Made by a program: the position numbers and the translations under genes. The notes under the pieces are model-generated. The model had not been told where the DNA came from and searched no databases. It saw nothing but the letters and a program-made list of their open reading frames with translations. DNA of 9,614 bases, taken from an uncultured Lachnospiraceae bacterium (GTDB lineage: Bacteria; Bacillota; Clostridia; Lachnospirales; Lachnospiraceae). Numbering within the stretch: position 1 is the stretch's first letter; each line of letters starts with the position of its first letter. Shown one piece after another: positions 1-7,036 of this stretch. The stretch is from the NCBI GenBank assembly GCA_958444395.1, contig CAUCOL010000040.1, positions 1-9,614 on the forward strand, in the 5' to 3' direction.

Positions 1-669
1 AATCAGGCCATCGCAGCAGGACATAAGGTTATGGTCAATACGCTGACAAAGCGTATGGCAGAGGATCTGACTGATTATCTGCGTGAAAATGGAATCCGGG
101 TAAAATACCTGCATTCGGACATTGACACGCTGGAACGTTCGGAGATCATACGGGATATGCGAATGGATGTATTCGATGTACTGGTAGGAATCAATCTGCT
201 GCGAGAGGGACTGGACATACCGGAGATTGCACTGGTTGCGATCCTGGATGCCGATAAGGAAGGTTTCCTGCGTTCAGAGATCGCATTGGTGCAGATCATA
301 GGGCGAGCTGCCCGAAATGCGGAAGGCCGCGTTATCATGTATGCGGATATGATCACGGATTCGATGCAGCGTGCGATCGGGGAGACGAACCGCCGTCGAC
401 AGATCCAGCAGAAATACAATGAGGAACATGGGATTACGCCGCAGACGATCAAAAAGGCAGTGCGTGATCTGATACGTATATCTAAGAAGGCAGAGGAAAT
501 CGCACCGGATACTCTGGAAAAAGATCTGGAGTCTATGGACCGCAAAGAATTAAATCTGTTGGTAAAACAGATTACAAAGAAAATGCAGACGGCAGCTTCT
601 GAGTTAAACTTTGAGTTGGCAGCCTCTCTGCGTGATCAGATGATAGAAATCAAAAAATATATGAAATAA
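1..669 (+). CDS. uvrB: UvrB, excinuclease ABC subunit B (C-terminal part, 5' end outside window)
   Basis: This is the DNA damage recognition and helicase-like subunit of the UvrABC nucleotide excision repair complex, acting in the cytoplasm with UvrA and UvrC. The frame is open from base 1, so the gene starts upstream; 222 residues are visible. They hold the second half of the helicase core, with the motif V-like stretch [13 protein letters not shown] and the motif VI stretch QIIGRAARN, followed by the linker typical of UvrB ([20 protein letters not shown]). The C-terminal UVR motif, the UvrC-contacting coiled coil, is seen as [14 protein letters not shown] shortly before the stop. The end is intact, with the normal short tail after the UVR motif. 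No clear terminator follows it; the next gene starts 167 bases downstream. Identification is very secure. Confidence 0.97.
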   Translation, partial: NQAIAAGHKVMVNTLTKRMAEDLTDYLRENGIRVKYLHSDIDTLERSEIIRDMRMDVFDVLVGINLLREGLDIPEIALVAILDADKEGFLRSEIALVQIIGRAARNAEGRVIMYADMITDSMQRAIGETNRRRQIQQKYNEEHGITPQTIKKAVRDLIRISKKAEEIAPDTLEKDLESMDRKELNLLVKQITKKMQTAASELNFELAASLRDQMIEIKKYMK

Positions 670-836
670 GAGTCATGGAAAAAAGCTGCTGATGTAGTAT
701 CTTTATGCAGACTTGTATATGGAAGGGCTGGCTGTTTGTGCTGCAGACGTCGCAAAACAGTTCTGGTCGCAGGGCAAAATTTAATATTTTGCGCGCGATT
801 TCTTCGACGCAAAGCGTCTGCGGAATGGAGATTAGT
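670..836 (+). other. uvrB-bgaL intergenic region with several hairpins
   Basis: No gene is supported here. The stretch is rich in possible RNA structure: a 7-bp stem GCAAAAT/ATTTTGC (774-780 with 786-792, loop TTAAT) and a 5-bp stem GACGC/GCGTC (806-810 with 814-818, loop AAA). GCAGACG near 742 is also complementary to CGTCTGC near 815. None is followed by a T-run, so I do not call an intrinsic terminator. I found no convincing sigma-A promoter. The last ~45 bases belong to a repeat that recurs at 2847-2899. A reading frame open from 705 that joins the downstream gene is only an upstream extension without family similarity. Confidence 0.5.
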
Positions 837-845
837 ATGAAAATA
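793..845 (+). repeat. Imperfect 53-base direct repeat, copy A
   Basis: This segment aligns without gaps to 2847-2899, with about 42 of 53 bases the same by eye. The best conserved part is GAATGGAGATT plus GTAT and AAAATA; in copy A it includes the ribosome binding site (GGAG) and ATG of the beta-galactosidase gene. Copy A contains the stem GACGC-AAA-GCGTC, which is only partly kept in copy B. It may be a dispersed intergenic element or a local duplication. Confidence 0.6.
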
Positions 846-2837
846 GGCGTTGATTATTATCCGGAGCAATGGGATCCGGATTTATGGGAGCAGGATGCGG
901 ATCAGATGAAACAGATGGGGATCCGGATCGTTCGTATGGCAGAGTTTGCCTGGAGCCGTCTGGAACCGCAGGAGGGCAAATGGGATTTTAACTGGCTGGA
1001 CCGGGCAGTGCGCCTGTTTACAGATCGTGGGATGGAAGTATTTCTATGTACGCCGACCTGTACACCGCCCCTCTGGGCGTTTGAAAAATATCCGGAGATC
1101 ACTCAAAGAGATGTACAGGGACAACCGGTCGCAATCGGAATACGGGGACATCGCTGTCTGAATAGTCCGGTATTTCGCAGGTTGGCGGAGCGCATGATCC
1201 GTCAGATGGTTACGCATTATAAGGACTGGGAAGGAGTAACCGGGTATCAGATCGACAATGAGCTGGAAGCGAATCATTGCCGCTGTGCAGTCTGCCAGAC
1301 GAAGTTTCGTCAATGGATACAGGAGAGATATAAAAATGTATCAGAAGTGAATAAAGCCTACGGAAATAGTGTCTGGAGTGGAGAATATTCTGATTTTTCA
1401 CAGGTGAAGCCGCCGATGGGAGAGCTGATACGCTGGCAGAACCCGTCCCTGACATTGGACTATAACCGATATGCTTCGGATAGCACAGTAGACTATGTGC
1501 GATTTCAGGAAAAACTGATCCGCAAGATCGACCCGACGACAAAGATTACGACAAACAACTGGCTCTGTGAGCATATGCCGGATTTTTATAAATTATTTGA
1601 GACATTGGACTTTGTTTCCTATGATAATTATCCGACGACGGCGATCCCGAAGGATGAGCAGGAGCTGTATTCCCATGCTTTTCATCTGGATTTGATGCGT
1701 GGAATCAAGCGGAAAAATTTCTGGATCATGGAGCAGCTGAGCGGAAGTGTGGGCAGCTGGATGCCGATGTCACAGACGCCGCGTCCGGGGATGATCAAGG
1801 GATATGCCATGCAGGCAATTGCACATGGAGCAGATGCAGTGCTTCATTTTCGGTGGAGAACCGCGGTGTCGGGAGCAGAAATGTACTGGCATGGGATTCT
1901 GGGGCATGACAATGTGCCGGGACGCCGGTACAGGGAAGTTCATGCACTGTGTCAAACGGTAAACGGATGGGATGCATTGGATGGCTCCGTTATCAGTAAC
2001 CGTGTTGCTTTATTATATGGTTCTGATCAGGAATATGGATTCAAATTACAGCATCAGGCAGAGGAAATGTATTATCTGGAGCAGCTAAAACTGCTGCATG
2101 ATGGATTTACGAGTATTGGTGTCGGTGTCGATATTGTGGATGAAAAACAGGATCTGTCTGCTTATGACATTGTATTGGCACCGAATCTTCTGATCGATCA
2201 TCCGGTCGTGCGGCAGCATTTGTATCAATTTGTCGAGCGGGGAGGCTGTCTGGTTCTGACCGCACGCTGTGGCGTGAAAGATACATATAATAAATGCATT
2301 ATGGAACCGTTACCGACGGGTTATCGAGAACTGGCAGGGATCACAGTGAAAGAGTATGATCCGATCGGTGACAGAAAGCAGCAGCTTCGTTTGGAGACAA
2401 CGGAATGGCAGCAGGAATGGAAGAGTGTGCAGACAAGATGGAATCAGGCGTCCTCCCTGCCTGTCTGCAGGCAGTGGTGCGAACTGCTGGAACCTTGTGA
2501 GGAAGAGGTGCGTGTACTGGCACGTTATGATGAAACGTTCTACCGGGACACAGCGGCGGTCACAGAGCATACGTATGGCAAAGGCACCTGTTATTATCTG
2601 GGAACGATCCTGGAACGGCAGATGTATTCGGTACTGGCGCGGCAAACGGCACGACGGGCGGGGATTTCTTATGAACCAGAGCTGCCTCTGGGAATTGAGA
2701 TTACGACAAGAAGTAAGGGAGAGATGCAGTGGAGCTTTCTCTTTAATAACACGGAAAAAGAGCAGAGGTTCTATGCAAGAGGAAAGCAGTGGTCTCTGGC
2801 ACCGTTTGAGATGCGGATCGATTCACAGAAGGGGTAG
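837..2837 (+). CDS. Beta-galactosidase, glycoside hydrolase family 42
   Basis: This is a cytoplasmic retaining beta-galactosidase that hydrolyses terminal beta-galactosides, in gut Clostridia probably plant- or milk-derived oligosaccharides taken up by a transporter. It has 666 residues, a normal GH42 length. The TIM barrel covers roughly residues 1-370, with YYPEQW at the start. The acid/base glutamate is E142 in YQIDNELE and the nucleophile is E299 in FWIMEQLSG. C107, C148, C150 and C153 match the zinc-binding cysteine cluster known from GH42 enzymes. The trimerisation domain follows (about 385-590), then a small beta C-terminal domain ending in LAPFEMRID. No signal peptide is present. The ATG at 837 was chosen because GGAG lies 6 bases before it and MKIGVDYYPEQW is the usual N-terminus; the frame is open back to 705 without family match. 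The LacI-family gene downstream may regulate it. Substrate is not determined. Confidence 0.95.
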   Translation: MKIGVDYYPEQWDPDLWEQDADQMKQMGIRIVRMAEFAWSRLEPQEGKWDFNWLDRAVRLFTDRGMEVFLCTPTCTPPLWAFEKYPEITQRDVQGQPVAIGIRGHRCLNSPVFRRLAERMIRQMVTHYKDWEGVTGYQIDNELEANHCRCAVCQTKFRQWIQERYKNVSEVNKAYGNSVWSGEYSDFSQVKPPMGELIRWQNPSLTLDYNRYASDSTVDYVRFQEKLIRKIDPTTKITTNNWLCEHMPDFYKLFETLDFVSYDNYPTTAIPKDEQELYSHAFHLDLMRGIKRKNFWIMEQLSGSVGSWMPMSQTPRPGMIKGYAMQAIAHGADAVLHFRWRTAVSGAEMYWHGILGHDNVPGRRYREVHALCQTVNGWDALDGSVISNRVALLYGSDQEYGFKLQHQAEEMYYLEQLKLLHDGFTSIGVGVDIVDEKQDLSAYDIVLAPNLLIDHPVVRQHLYQFVERGGCLVLTARCGVKDTYNKCIMEPLPTGYRELAGITVKEYDPIGDRKQQLRLETTEWQQEWKSVQTRWNQASSLPVCRQWCELLEPCEEEVRVLARYDETFYRDTAAVTEHTYGKGTCYYLGTILERQMYSVLARQTARRAGISYEPELPLGIEITTRSKGEMQWSFLFNNTEKEQRFYARGKQWSLAPFEMRIDSQKG

Positions 2838-2846
2838 GGATAGCAG

Positions 2847-2899
2847 GCATGATTCCTTCGGAACAAAGTGTTTGCAGAATGGAGATTTGTATAAAAATA
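2847..2899 (+). repeat. Imperfect 53-base direct repeat, copy B
   Basis: This is the second copy of the segment at 793-845, lying just after the beta-galactosidase stop codon. It keeps the GAATGGAGATT core, but the position of the ATG start in copy A reads ATA here, so it does not start a gene. Together the two copies bracket the beta-galactosidase coding region. Confidence 0.6.
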
Positions 2900-2933
2900 T
2901 TGCTTACTTAACTAGAAAGGAATGAGGATTGCA

Positions 2934-3314
2934 ATGCGATGGTGGAAACGTCTTATATTTTCAGTGGTAAGCCTTATATGGGGTTTTATTTCGCTGGACT
3001 ATCTGTATATGGCATTTGGTCTTTTGACGAATAGCCGTCTGGAAAATAGCCAGGCAGGATGGGAAAAATGTCTTTTACTTCAGGGAGCAGGTCTGCTGCT
3101 ATTGTTAGTCTGGTTTTTATTAATGCTACTGTATACCCGGCTGATCCGGATGGCATCACCCAGGATCGATCTGATCGAGAAAGATGAAAAGACAGGAAAA
3201 GAAAGGGTCAGACGGAAATGGTTTGATATCCTGTTTCAATATGCGCTTGTGCTTACGGGAATCCTCGGACGGTGGATCTATCTGATGGTATACTATCTGC
3301 CGTACCATGTGTAG
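2934..3314 (+). CDS. Small integral membrane protein of unknown function
   Basis: I do not recognise the family. The 126-residue protein has three hydrophobic stretches long enough to span the membrane: near residues 7-30 (LIFSVVSLIWGFISLDYLYM), about 46-68 (LLLQGAGLLLLLVWFLLMLL) and about 100-122 (LFQYALVLTGILGRWIYLMV). Between the second and third is a charged loop with many lysines, arginines and acidic residues, probably cytoplasmic. The frame also has an ATG at 2922, but AAAGG is only one base from it. The ATG at 2934 has GAGG six bases upstream and is preferred. The gene follows the beta-galactosidase by 96 bases in the same direction and may be co-transcribed, but nothing ties its role to sugar use. 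It is believed real because of its hydrophobic pattern and the lack of any competing frame. Confidence 0.62.
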   Translation: MRWWKRLIFSVVSLIWGFISLDYLYMAFGLLTNSRLENSQAGWEKCLLLQGAGLLLLLVWFLLMLLYTRLIRMASPRIDLIEKDEKTGKERVRRKWFDILFQYALVLTGILGRWIYLMVYYLPYHV

Positions 3315-3543
3315 AAGAATCCGGCAAGTATATCACTGCTGTGCCTGTGAAAAAAAGATAGATTCATATTCCGGTATTGAATGGATACGTTGGTACATTC
3401 TGTGATGCAAATAAAAATCACAGGAGAAAATTAGAGAAAACGTCATGTGATATGAAAATAGTTTGGCTTGCGCAACCGAAAAAACTATGATATACTTTTT
3501 ACGAAAACATTTACGTTATTATGAAAAGGAGAACTTATAAAGC
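3315..3543 (+). other. Intergenic region upstream of the LacI-family gene
   Basis: This 229-base gap holds no gene that I can support. It contains a perfect dyad, CTGTGAT at 3400-3406 and ATCACAG at 3417-3423 with 10 bases between. Without a T-run this looks more like a protein-binding site than a terminator. The promoter region of the regulator gene lies at about 3463-3496. Confidence 0.5.
3463..3496 (+). promoter_or_regulatory. Probable sigma-A promoter of the LacI-family gene with a central palindrome
   Basis: Two overlapping readings both have 17-base spacers: TTGGCT (3463-3468) with TATGAT (3486-3491), and TTGCGC (3468-3473) with TATACT (3491-3496). Between the elements is the perfect 8-base palindrome TTGCGCAA (3468-3475), centred on CG as LacI-family operators often are. 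It is a candidate autoregulatory site. The promoter is reasonably supported; the operator is inference. Confidence 0.5.
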
Positions 3544-4563
3544 ATGGCATCAATAAAGGATATAGCGAAGATGTGCGGAGTATCCGTGGCGACGGTCAGT
3601 AAGGCGTTGAATGACAAGGATGATATTGGTGAGGACACGAAACGTCATATAAAAGAAGTTGCAAAGAAAATGGGATATTTTCCACAGTATTATGCGCGGG
3701 CTATCCGCATGAATAAAAGTTTTAATATTGGCGTGCTTTTTGTGGATGGAGCGATGAGCGGCCTGACGCATGACTATTTCTCCAGCATATTGAACAGCTT
3801 TAAGACAACCGCGGAAGGAAAGGGATATGATATAACATTTATTAATAGTAATAAACGTTATAAAAAGAGTAAAACCTATTTGGAGCATTGCCGTTACCGT
3901 GGATTGGACGGTGTTGTCATTGTATGTATTATTGACTTTGAAGATCCGGAAGTACGTGAATTGGTTGACAGCGATATTCCTTTGGTGACGGTTGATTATA
4001 AATTTGATGACCGCGTCTGTGTTATGTCCAATAACATCGTAGGGATGCGGGAACTAACAGAATATATCATAGATATGGGGCACCGCAGGGTTGCCTATAT
4101 TACAGGAGACAGTACAACAATGATCACACAGATGCGTATCGAAAGTTTTCAGAAGACCATGCAGAAGCATGGAATCGAAGTACCGAAAGACTATATTGTA
4201 CCATCGGAGTATCGTAATCTGCAGAAAGCCAGCGAATATACGAAGCATCTGCTGGAATTGCCGGAGCCGCCGACCTGCATTATTTATTCTGATGACTATT
4301 CTGCAGTAGGAGGAATCGGGCGTATTCGTGAGATGGGACTTCGGATACCGGAGGATATCTCTGTGGCAGGCTATGATGACATATTCATTGCGGGTCAGCT
4401 GCAGCCACGTTTGACAACAGTACATCAGGATACAGAGATGATCGGAAAGAAGGCAGCCGAGAAGCTGATCGCACTGATCGAAAAGAAGAAAAAGGTATCA
4501 ACGCGTCCGATCATAGTCAGTTCTTTTCTGGAAAAGGGAGAATCCATCAAGAAATTAAATTAA
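3544..4563 (+). CDS. LacI/GalR-family transcriptional regulator
   Basis: This is a DNA-binding regulator with a sugar-responsive domain, 339 residues and full length for the family. The N-terminal LacI helix-turn-helix is clear: IKDIAKMCGVSVATVSKALN at residues 4-23, then the hinge helix region around 47-58 (FPQYYARAIRMN). The rest is a periplasmic-binding-protein-like effector domain starting near residue 60 (FNIGVLFVDG), with typical motifs GLDGVVIV, DMGHRRVAYITG, PEDISVAGYDD and PRLTTVHQD. The ATG at 3544 gives the canonical MASIKDIA start; AAGGAGA lies about 12 bases upstream, a rather long spacing. It has its own promoter region. Its neighbour suggests control of galactoside use, but the effector and targets cannot be read from the sequence, and a distant regulon is equally possible. 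Confidence 0.94.
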   Translation: MASIKDIAKMCGVSVATVSKALNDKDDIGEDTKRHIKEVAKKMGYFPQYYARAIRMNKSFNIGVLFVDGAMSGLTHDYFSSILNSFKTTAEGKGYDITFINSNKRYKKSKTYLEHCRYRGLDGVVIVCIIDFEDPEVRELVDSDIPLVTVDYKFDDRVCVMSNNIVGMRELTEYIIDMGHRRVAYITGDSTTMITQMRIESFQKTMQKHGIEVPKDYIVPSEYRNLQKASEYTKHLLELPEPPTCIIYSDDYSAVGGIGRIREMGLRIPEDISVAGYDDIFIAGQLQPRLTTVHQDTEMIGKKAAEKLIALIEKKKKVSTRPIIVSSFLEKGESIKKLN

Positions 4564-4575
4564 GATGACAGGTGA

Positions 4576-4591
4576 TGTGACGGCTGTCACA
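4576..4591 (+). other. Hairpin TGTGAC-GGCT-GTCACA after the LacI-family gene
   Basis: A perfect 6-bp stem with a 4-base loop lies 12 bases after the stop codon of the regulator gene. No T-run follows, so at best it is a weak or factor-dependent terminator or a binding site. Its half-sites equal those of the prophage operator at 8317-8336, but the spacing is 4 instead of 8, so I consider this a coincidence. Confidence 0.3.
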
Positions 4592-4661
4592 ATAGAGACA
4601 ACGGCAGATAATACCAGCATTATTAGTAAGAGAAATGGGACAATTTGCGTCAAAAAAAGTG

Positions 4662-4690
4662 TTGACAAGGATTGTCCTATATTATATAAT
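4662..4690 (+). promoter_or_regulatory. Consensus sigma-A promoter of rplM-rpsI
   Basis: TTGACA (4662-4667) and TATAAT (4685-4690) are both perfect, with a 17-base spacer. This is the strength expected for a ribosomal protein operon. Transcription should begin near 4697, giving a leader of about 100 bases before rplM. Confidence 0.92.
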
Positions 4691-4696
4691 GATTCA

Positions 4697-4800
4697 ATGT
4701 GGCGTGTAAAATACTTAAGCCAAAGCCCCGGTAACAGTATTTGCGTACGCTGATAGAAGAATTCAGTTGAATCGTTGAGAATAAGTTAGGAGGTACTGGG
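4697..4800 (+). promoter_or_regulatory. Structured 5' leader of rplM (L13-type ribosomal protein leader)
   Basis: The untranslated leader can form a closed helix: GCGT (4702-4705) with ACGC (4747-4750) and AATACT (4710-4715) with AGTATT (4736-4741), enclosing a GC-rich internal loop with AGCCCCGG. Low-GC Gram-positive bacteria are known to carry a conserved L13 leader in front of rplM, thought to bind L13 or a related product and control the operon. Position and helix agree with that, but I cannot run the covariance model. The leader ends in the ribosome binding site AGGAGG before the ATG. Confidence 0.6.
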
Positions 4801-5241
4801 ATGAAAAGTTATATGGCTAACCCATCCAAAGTTGAAAGAAAATGGTATGTAGTTGATGCTACAGGACATACATTAGGACGTCTTGCTTCAGAAGTTGCAA
4901 ACGTATTAAGAGGTAAGAATAAACCAATTTACACACCTCATGTAGATACAGGTGATTATGTGATCGTTATCAACGCAGAGAAGATCAAAGTAACAGGTAA
5001 GAAATTAGATCAGAAGATTTATTACAATCATTCCGATTATGTTGGTGGTATGAAAGAGACAACACTCAAGGATATGCTCGCTAAGAAACCTGAGTATGTA
5101 ATTGAACATGCTGTAAAGGGAATGCTTCCAAAGGGACCACTTGGTCGTGAGATGAAATCAAAACTTCATGTATATGCCGGTGCAGAGCATGGTCATGAAG
5201 CGCAGAAGCCAGAAGTATTAGAAATCAAAGAAAGAGCATAA
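4801..5241 (+). CDS. rplM: 50S ribosomal protein L13
   Basis: L13 is an early-assembling large-subunit protein that binds 23S rRNA. The 146-residue product has the family hallmarks: [20 protein letters not shown] near the N-terminus, [21 protein letters not shown], and [14 protein letters not shown] near residues 103-116. Length is normal for Clostridia. The ATG at 4801 is preceded by TAGGAGGTACTGGG, and the N-terminus [16 protein letters not shown] fits the Lachnospiraceae form. It is first in a two-gene operon with rpsI, 19 bases apart, the usual arrangement in bacteria. Confidence 0.98.
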   Translation: MKSYMANPSKVERKWYVVDATGHTLGRLASEVANVLRGKNKPIYTPHVDTGDYVIVINAEKIKVTGKKLDQKIYYNHSDYVGGMKETTLKDMLAKKPEYVIEHAVKGMLPKGPLGREMKSKLHVYAGAEHGHEAQKPEVLEIKERA

Positions 5242-5260
5242 TTGAGAGGAGGAAACGACA

Positions 5261-5650
5261 TTGGCTAATAAATTTTATGGAACAGGCAGAAGAAAAAGCA
5301 GTATTGCCAGAGTATATTTAGTACCTGGTACCGGTAAAATCACAATCAATAAAAAAGATATGGATCAGTACTTCGGTCTTGAGACATTAAAGATTATCGT
5401 TCGTCAGCCATTAGAAGCAACAAACACAGCTGACAAGTACGATGTTAAAGTAAACGTTCATGGTGGCGGATTTACAGGACAGGCTGGTGCTATCAGACAT
5501 GGTATCGCAAGAGCCCTTCTGACAGTAGATGCAGACTTCCGTCCGGCATTAAAGAAGGCTGGATATCTCACACGTGACCCACGTATGAAAGAGCGTAAGA
5601 AATACGGTCTCAAGAAAGCTCGTAGAGCACCACAGTTCTCAAAGAGATAA
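5261..5650 (+). CDS. rpsI: 30S ribosomal protein S9 (TTG start)
   Basis: S9 is a small-subunit head protein whose C-terminal tail reaches toward the P-site tRNA. The 129-residue product shows [20 protein letters not shown] at the start, [21 protein letters not shown] in the middle, and the invariant basic tail ending in RRAPQFSKR, so the full C-terminus is kept. The start codon is TTG at 5261, supported by AGGAGG (5247-5252) eight bases upstream and by the standard N-terminus [13 protein letters not shown] phage-type element begins shortly after its 3' end, so the region just past this gene is the likely integration target. The coding sequence is not broken by the insertion. Confidence 0.98.
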   Translation: MANKFYGTGRRKSSIARVYLVPGTGKITINKKDMDQYFGLETLKIIVRQPLEATNTADKYDVKVNVHGGGFTGQAGAIRHGIARALLTVDADFRPALKKAGYLTRDPRMKERKKYGLKKARRAPQFSKR

Positions 5651-5690
5651 TAAAAAGCGAATTTACAAAGTCGCAGAAAATCAAGAAAAC

Positions 5691-5730
5691 ACCCCGCAAA
5701 CGCCTATGTTTGCGGGGTTTCTTTTTATTT
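5691..5730 (+). terminator. Intrinsic terminator of rplM-rpsI, probably bidirectional
   Basis: An 11-bp perfect stem (ACCCCGCAAAC at 5691-5701 with GTTTGCGGGGT at 5708-5718) has a 6-base loop GCCTAT and is followed by TTCTTTTTATTT. This ends the ribosomal operon. An A-rich stretch before the left arm gives a shorter T-run on the other strand, so it may also stop the integrase transcript coming from the right. Confidence 0.93.
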
Positions 5731-5806
5731 CAAAGAAAATACAAAACAGTACAAAAACGCACGAAAAAAAGTGTATAGGTAACATATAGGTAACACGTAG
5801 GTAACA
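5731..5806. other. Probable left attachment region (host/element boundary)
   Basis: The segment is A-rich and lies between the rpsI terminator and the stop codon of the integrase, the usual place for one att site. It has a short near-repeat (TACAAAACAG, TACAAAAACG around 5740-5759), then three TAGGTAACA repeats. The exact core crossover cannot be fixed because the right end of the element is outside the window; it could lie in the rpsI 3' end, the terminator or this segment. Confidence 0.5.
5776..5806. repeat. Three TAGGTAACA direct repeats, 11-base period (probable integrase arm sites)
   Basis: Identical 9-mers lie at 5776-5784, 5787-5795 and 5798-5806, exactly 11 bases apart, about one helical turn. 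The last abuts the integrase stop codon. Closely spaced direct repeats beside the recombinase gene are typical of arm-type sites bound by the N-terminal domain of tyrosine integrases. Confidence 0.75.
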
Positions 5807-6892
5807 CTATATAAGGTTGATTGCGTCCAATAATTCTTGTATATCTAAATGCGTATAAACACGTTCGGTCAGTGTTTGGCTACCGGAGTGCCCTACAATT
5901 TTCTTAATAGTTGTCTGATATACTTTAGCAGCAGCCAAGAGGCTAATACAAGTGTGCCGCGTGTCGTGTGGGCGGTGCTTAATATTCAATTCTTTTAATA
6001 AGGGTTTCCAATAACTATCATAGTAATTTCTATACTCAAAGTGTGCGCCGTCCGGCGTACTTAAGAGATATTCACAATCATTCTTGTTATACCAATACTC
6101 AAAAAATTTATACGTCCTATCGGCGATCGGAACCGCCCTTATACCCGCCTGCGTTTTGGCATGGCGTACATTAAACCACTTTTCGTCTAAGTGCACGTCC
6201 TCTTTTTTAAGTTCCAACAATTCAGAGACACGAACGCCGGAATATATAAGCATAAGTATTACGGTCATATATTCGTTGCAGTCTACATTATCCCAAACTT
6301 TCTGTATTTCATCATCACTAAACGGCGTGCGATCTATCTTATTTGGATTGCCCGCGGCTTTTATGTCTACATATTCAACAATATTTTTATCTTTGGTTAT
6401 AAACTCATTGATTACGGCATACTCAAACATTTGCCCTAACAAAACTTTTAACTTTCTAAGGGTAGGCGTATTTTTGCCGGAATTGTCTACGACGTCTTGC
6501 AGGTGCGATAGTTTAATATCTATCATACGCATATCATACAGAGAGGTACACAATTTATAAGCAGCTTTATAACCATTAACGTTACTTTCTGATACTTCCT
6601 TAAATTTTCGTTCAGACCAACGAGCGTACACATCAGAAAAAGTAATTTTTGCCGCGTTCACGTCGTAAGGATCCGCATTGTATTCCGCGAGAGCCTGCAA
6701 ACCGGCTTGGCGGCTAGGGTAGTAGCCTATAATAATTTTCTTTTGCACAGTTTTACCGGTATTGGGGTTTATTTCCCAACCGTCTGTTTTGGTAACGATC
6801 CACGGATTGCGGCGATTACCGCTTAATTTCTTTACGGATCCGTAGCCGTTGGGTAGACGCATTGCACGCCGTTTCGGTTTTTTATTATCCAT
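5807..6892 (-). CDS. Tyrosine recombinase / phage integrase
   Basis: This enzyme carries out site-specific integration and excision of the element. The 361-residue product has three parts: an N-terminal arm-binding domain (GYGSVKKL to about residue 70, with strands such as KKIIIGYYPSRQAGLQAL), a SAM-like core-binding domain (about 83-165), and the catalytic domain. All catalytic residues are visible, numbered from the chosen start: R221 in YSGVRVSELLEL, K246 in RHAKTQAG, H309 and R312 in RPHDTRHT, H335 in VGHSG, and the nucleophile Y346 in TERVYTHLD. It looks intact and active. A GTG two codons earlier (6898) is an alternative start; neither has a strong ribosome binding site. It points toward rpsI, with its stop codon touching the arm-type repeats. 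The family includes integrases of temperate phages and of conjugative elements; the baseplate genes to the right indicate a phage. Confidence 0.95.
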   Translation of the reverse strand: MDNKKPKRRAMRLPNGYGSVKKLSGNRRNPWIVTKTDGWEINPNTGKTVQKKIIIGYYPSRQAGLQALAEYNADPYDVNAAKITFSDVYARWSERKFKEVSESNVNGYKAAYKLCTSLYDMRMIDIKLSHLQDVVDNSGKNTPTLRKLKVLLGQMFEYAVINEFITKDKNIVEYVDIKAAGNPNKIDRTPFSDDEIQKVWDNVDCNEYMTVILMLIYSGVRVSELLELKKEDVHLDEKWFNVRHAKTQAGIRAVPIADRTYKFFEYWYNKNDCEYLLSTPDGAHFEYRNYYDSYWKPLLKELNIKHRPHDTRHTCISLLAAAKVYQTTIKKIVGHSGSQTLTERVYTHLDIQELLDAINLI

Positions 6893-6919
6893 AATCACAC
6901 CAACTTTCTAAAAAAGAGT

Positions 6920-6952
6920 ATAAAAAATAAGCCTACACAAAATGTAAGGCTT
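6920..6952 (-). terminator. Leftward intrinsic terminator between the TM2-HIRAN gene and the integrase
   Basis: On the - strand AAGCCTTACA pairs with TGTAGGCTT (one bulged base), followed by ATTTTTTATA. It would stop transcription from the TM2-HIRAN gene before the integrase, separating integrase expression from the lysogenic transcript. The - strand integrase promoter is unclear; TTGCCA with a TATAGC-like box just upstream would place the start at this hairpin. Confidence 0.65.
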
Positions 6953-7000
6953 ATGCTATAATCAACTTGTTAAAACAATGGCAATAAGCCTATGTAAGCC
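6926..7000. repeat. Repeated AATAAGCCTA...TGTAAG motif upstream of the integrase
   Basis: AATAAGCCTA then TGTAAGG occurs at 6926-6949 with 7 bases (CACAAAA) between the halves. AATAAGCCTATGTAAGCC occurs at 6983-7000 with the halves joined. The first copy doubles as the terminator stem. Two related sites upstream of an integrase gene could be binding sites for integrase, an excisionase or a regulator; this is inference. Confidence 0.4.
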
Positions 7001-7030
7001 GTTCGACGTTGCAGCGCCGGGCGGTTTTTA
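6934..7030 (+). ncRNA. Possible short + strand transcript (weak candidate)
   Basis: On the + strand a TATAAT box (6957-6962) has TACACA 17 bases upstream, and after about 40 bases a possible hairpin (AAGCCG with CGGTTT) is followed by TTTTTATTTT near 7024-7033. Together these could make an RNA of about 65 bases, opposite in direction to the neighbouring genes. The -35 box is poor and the stem contains a wobble pair with a long loop, so this is only a lead. Confidence 0.2.
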
Positions 7031-7036
7031 TTTTGT

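Noticed and set aside
705..836. N-terminal extension of the beta-galactosidase reading frame
   Set aside because: The extra residues resemble no part of GH42, the region is hairpin-rich intergenic sequence, and a good start with GGAG exists at 837.
2356..2925. Long + strand frame overlapping the 3' half of the beta-galactosidase gene
   Set aside because: It is an out-of-frame shadow of a clearly real gene; its composition is rich in R, S and W as expected for a shifted frame.
4576..4591. TGTGAC...GTCACA as a prophage operator in the host region
   Set aside because: The half-sites match the prophage operator but the gap is 4 rather than 8 and it lies at the end of an unrelated host gene; more likely a simple hairpin.
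4565..4753. 62-residue frame upstream of rplM
   Set aside because: It runs across the perfect rplM promoter and the structured leader, has no good ribosome site and no recognisable sequence.
5691..5810. Possible CRISPR-like array (repeats after rpsI)
   Set aside because: The repeat unit is only 9 bases with 2-base gaps and no spacers; it fits integrase arm sites.
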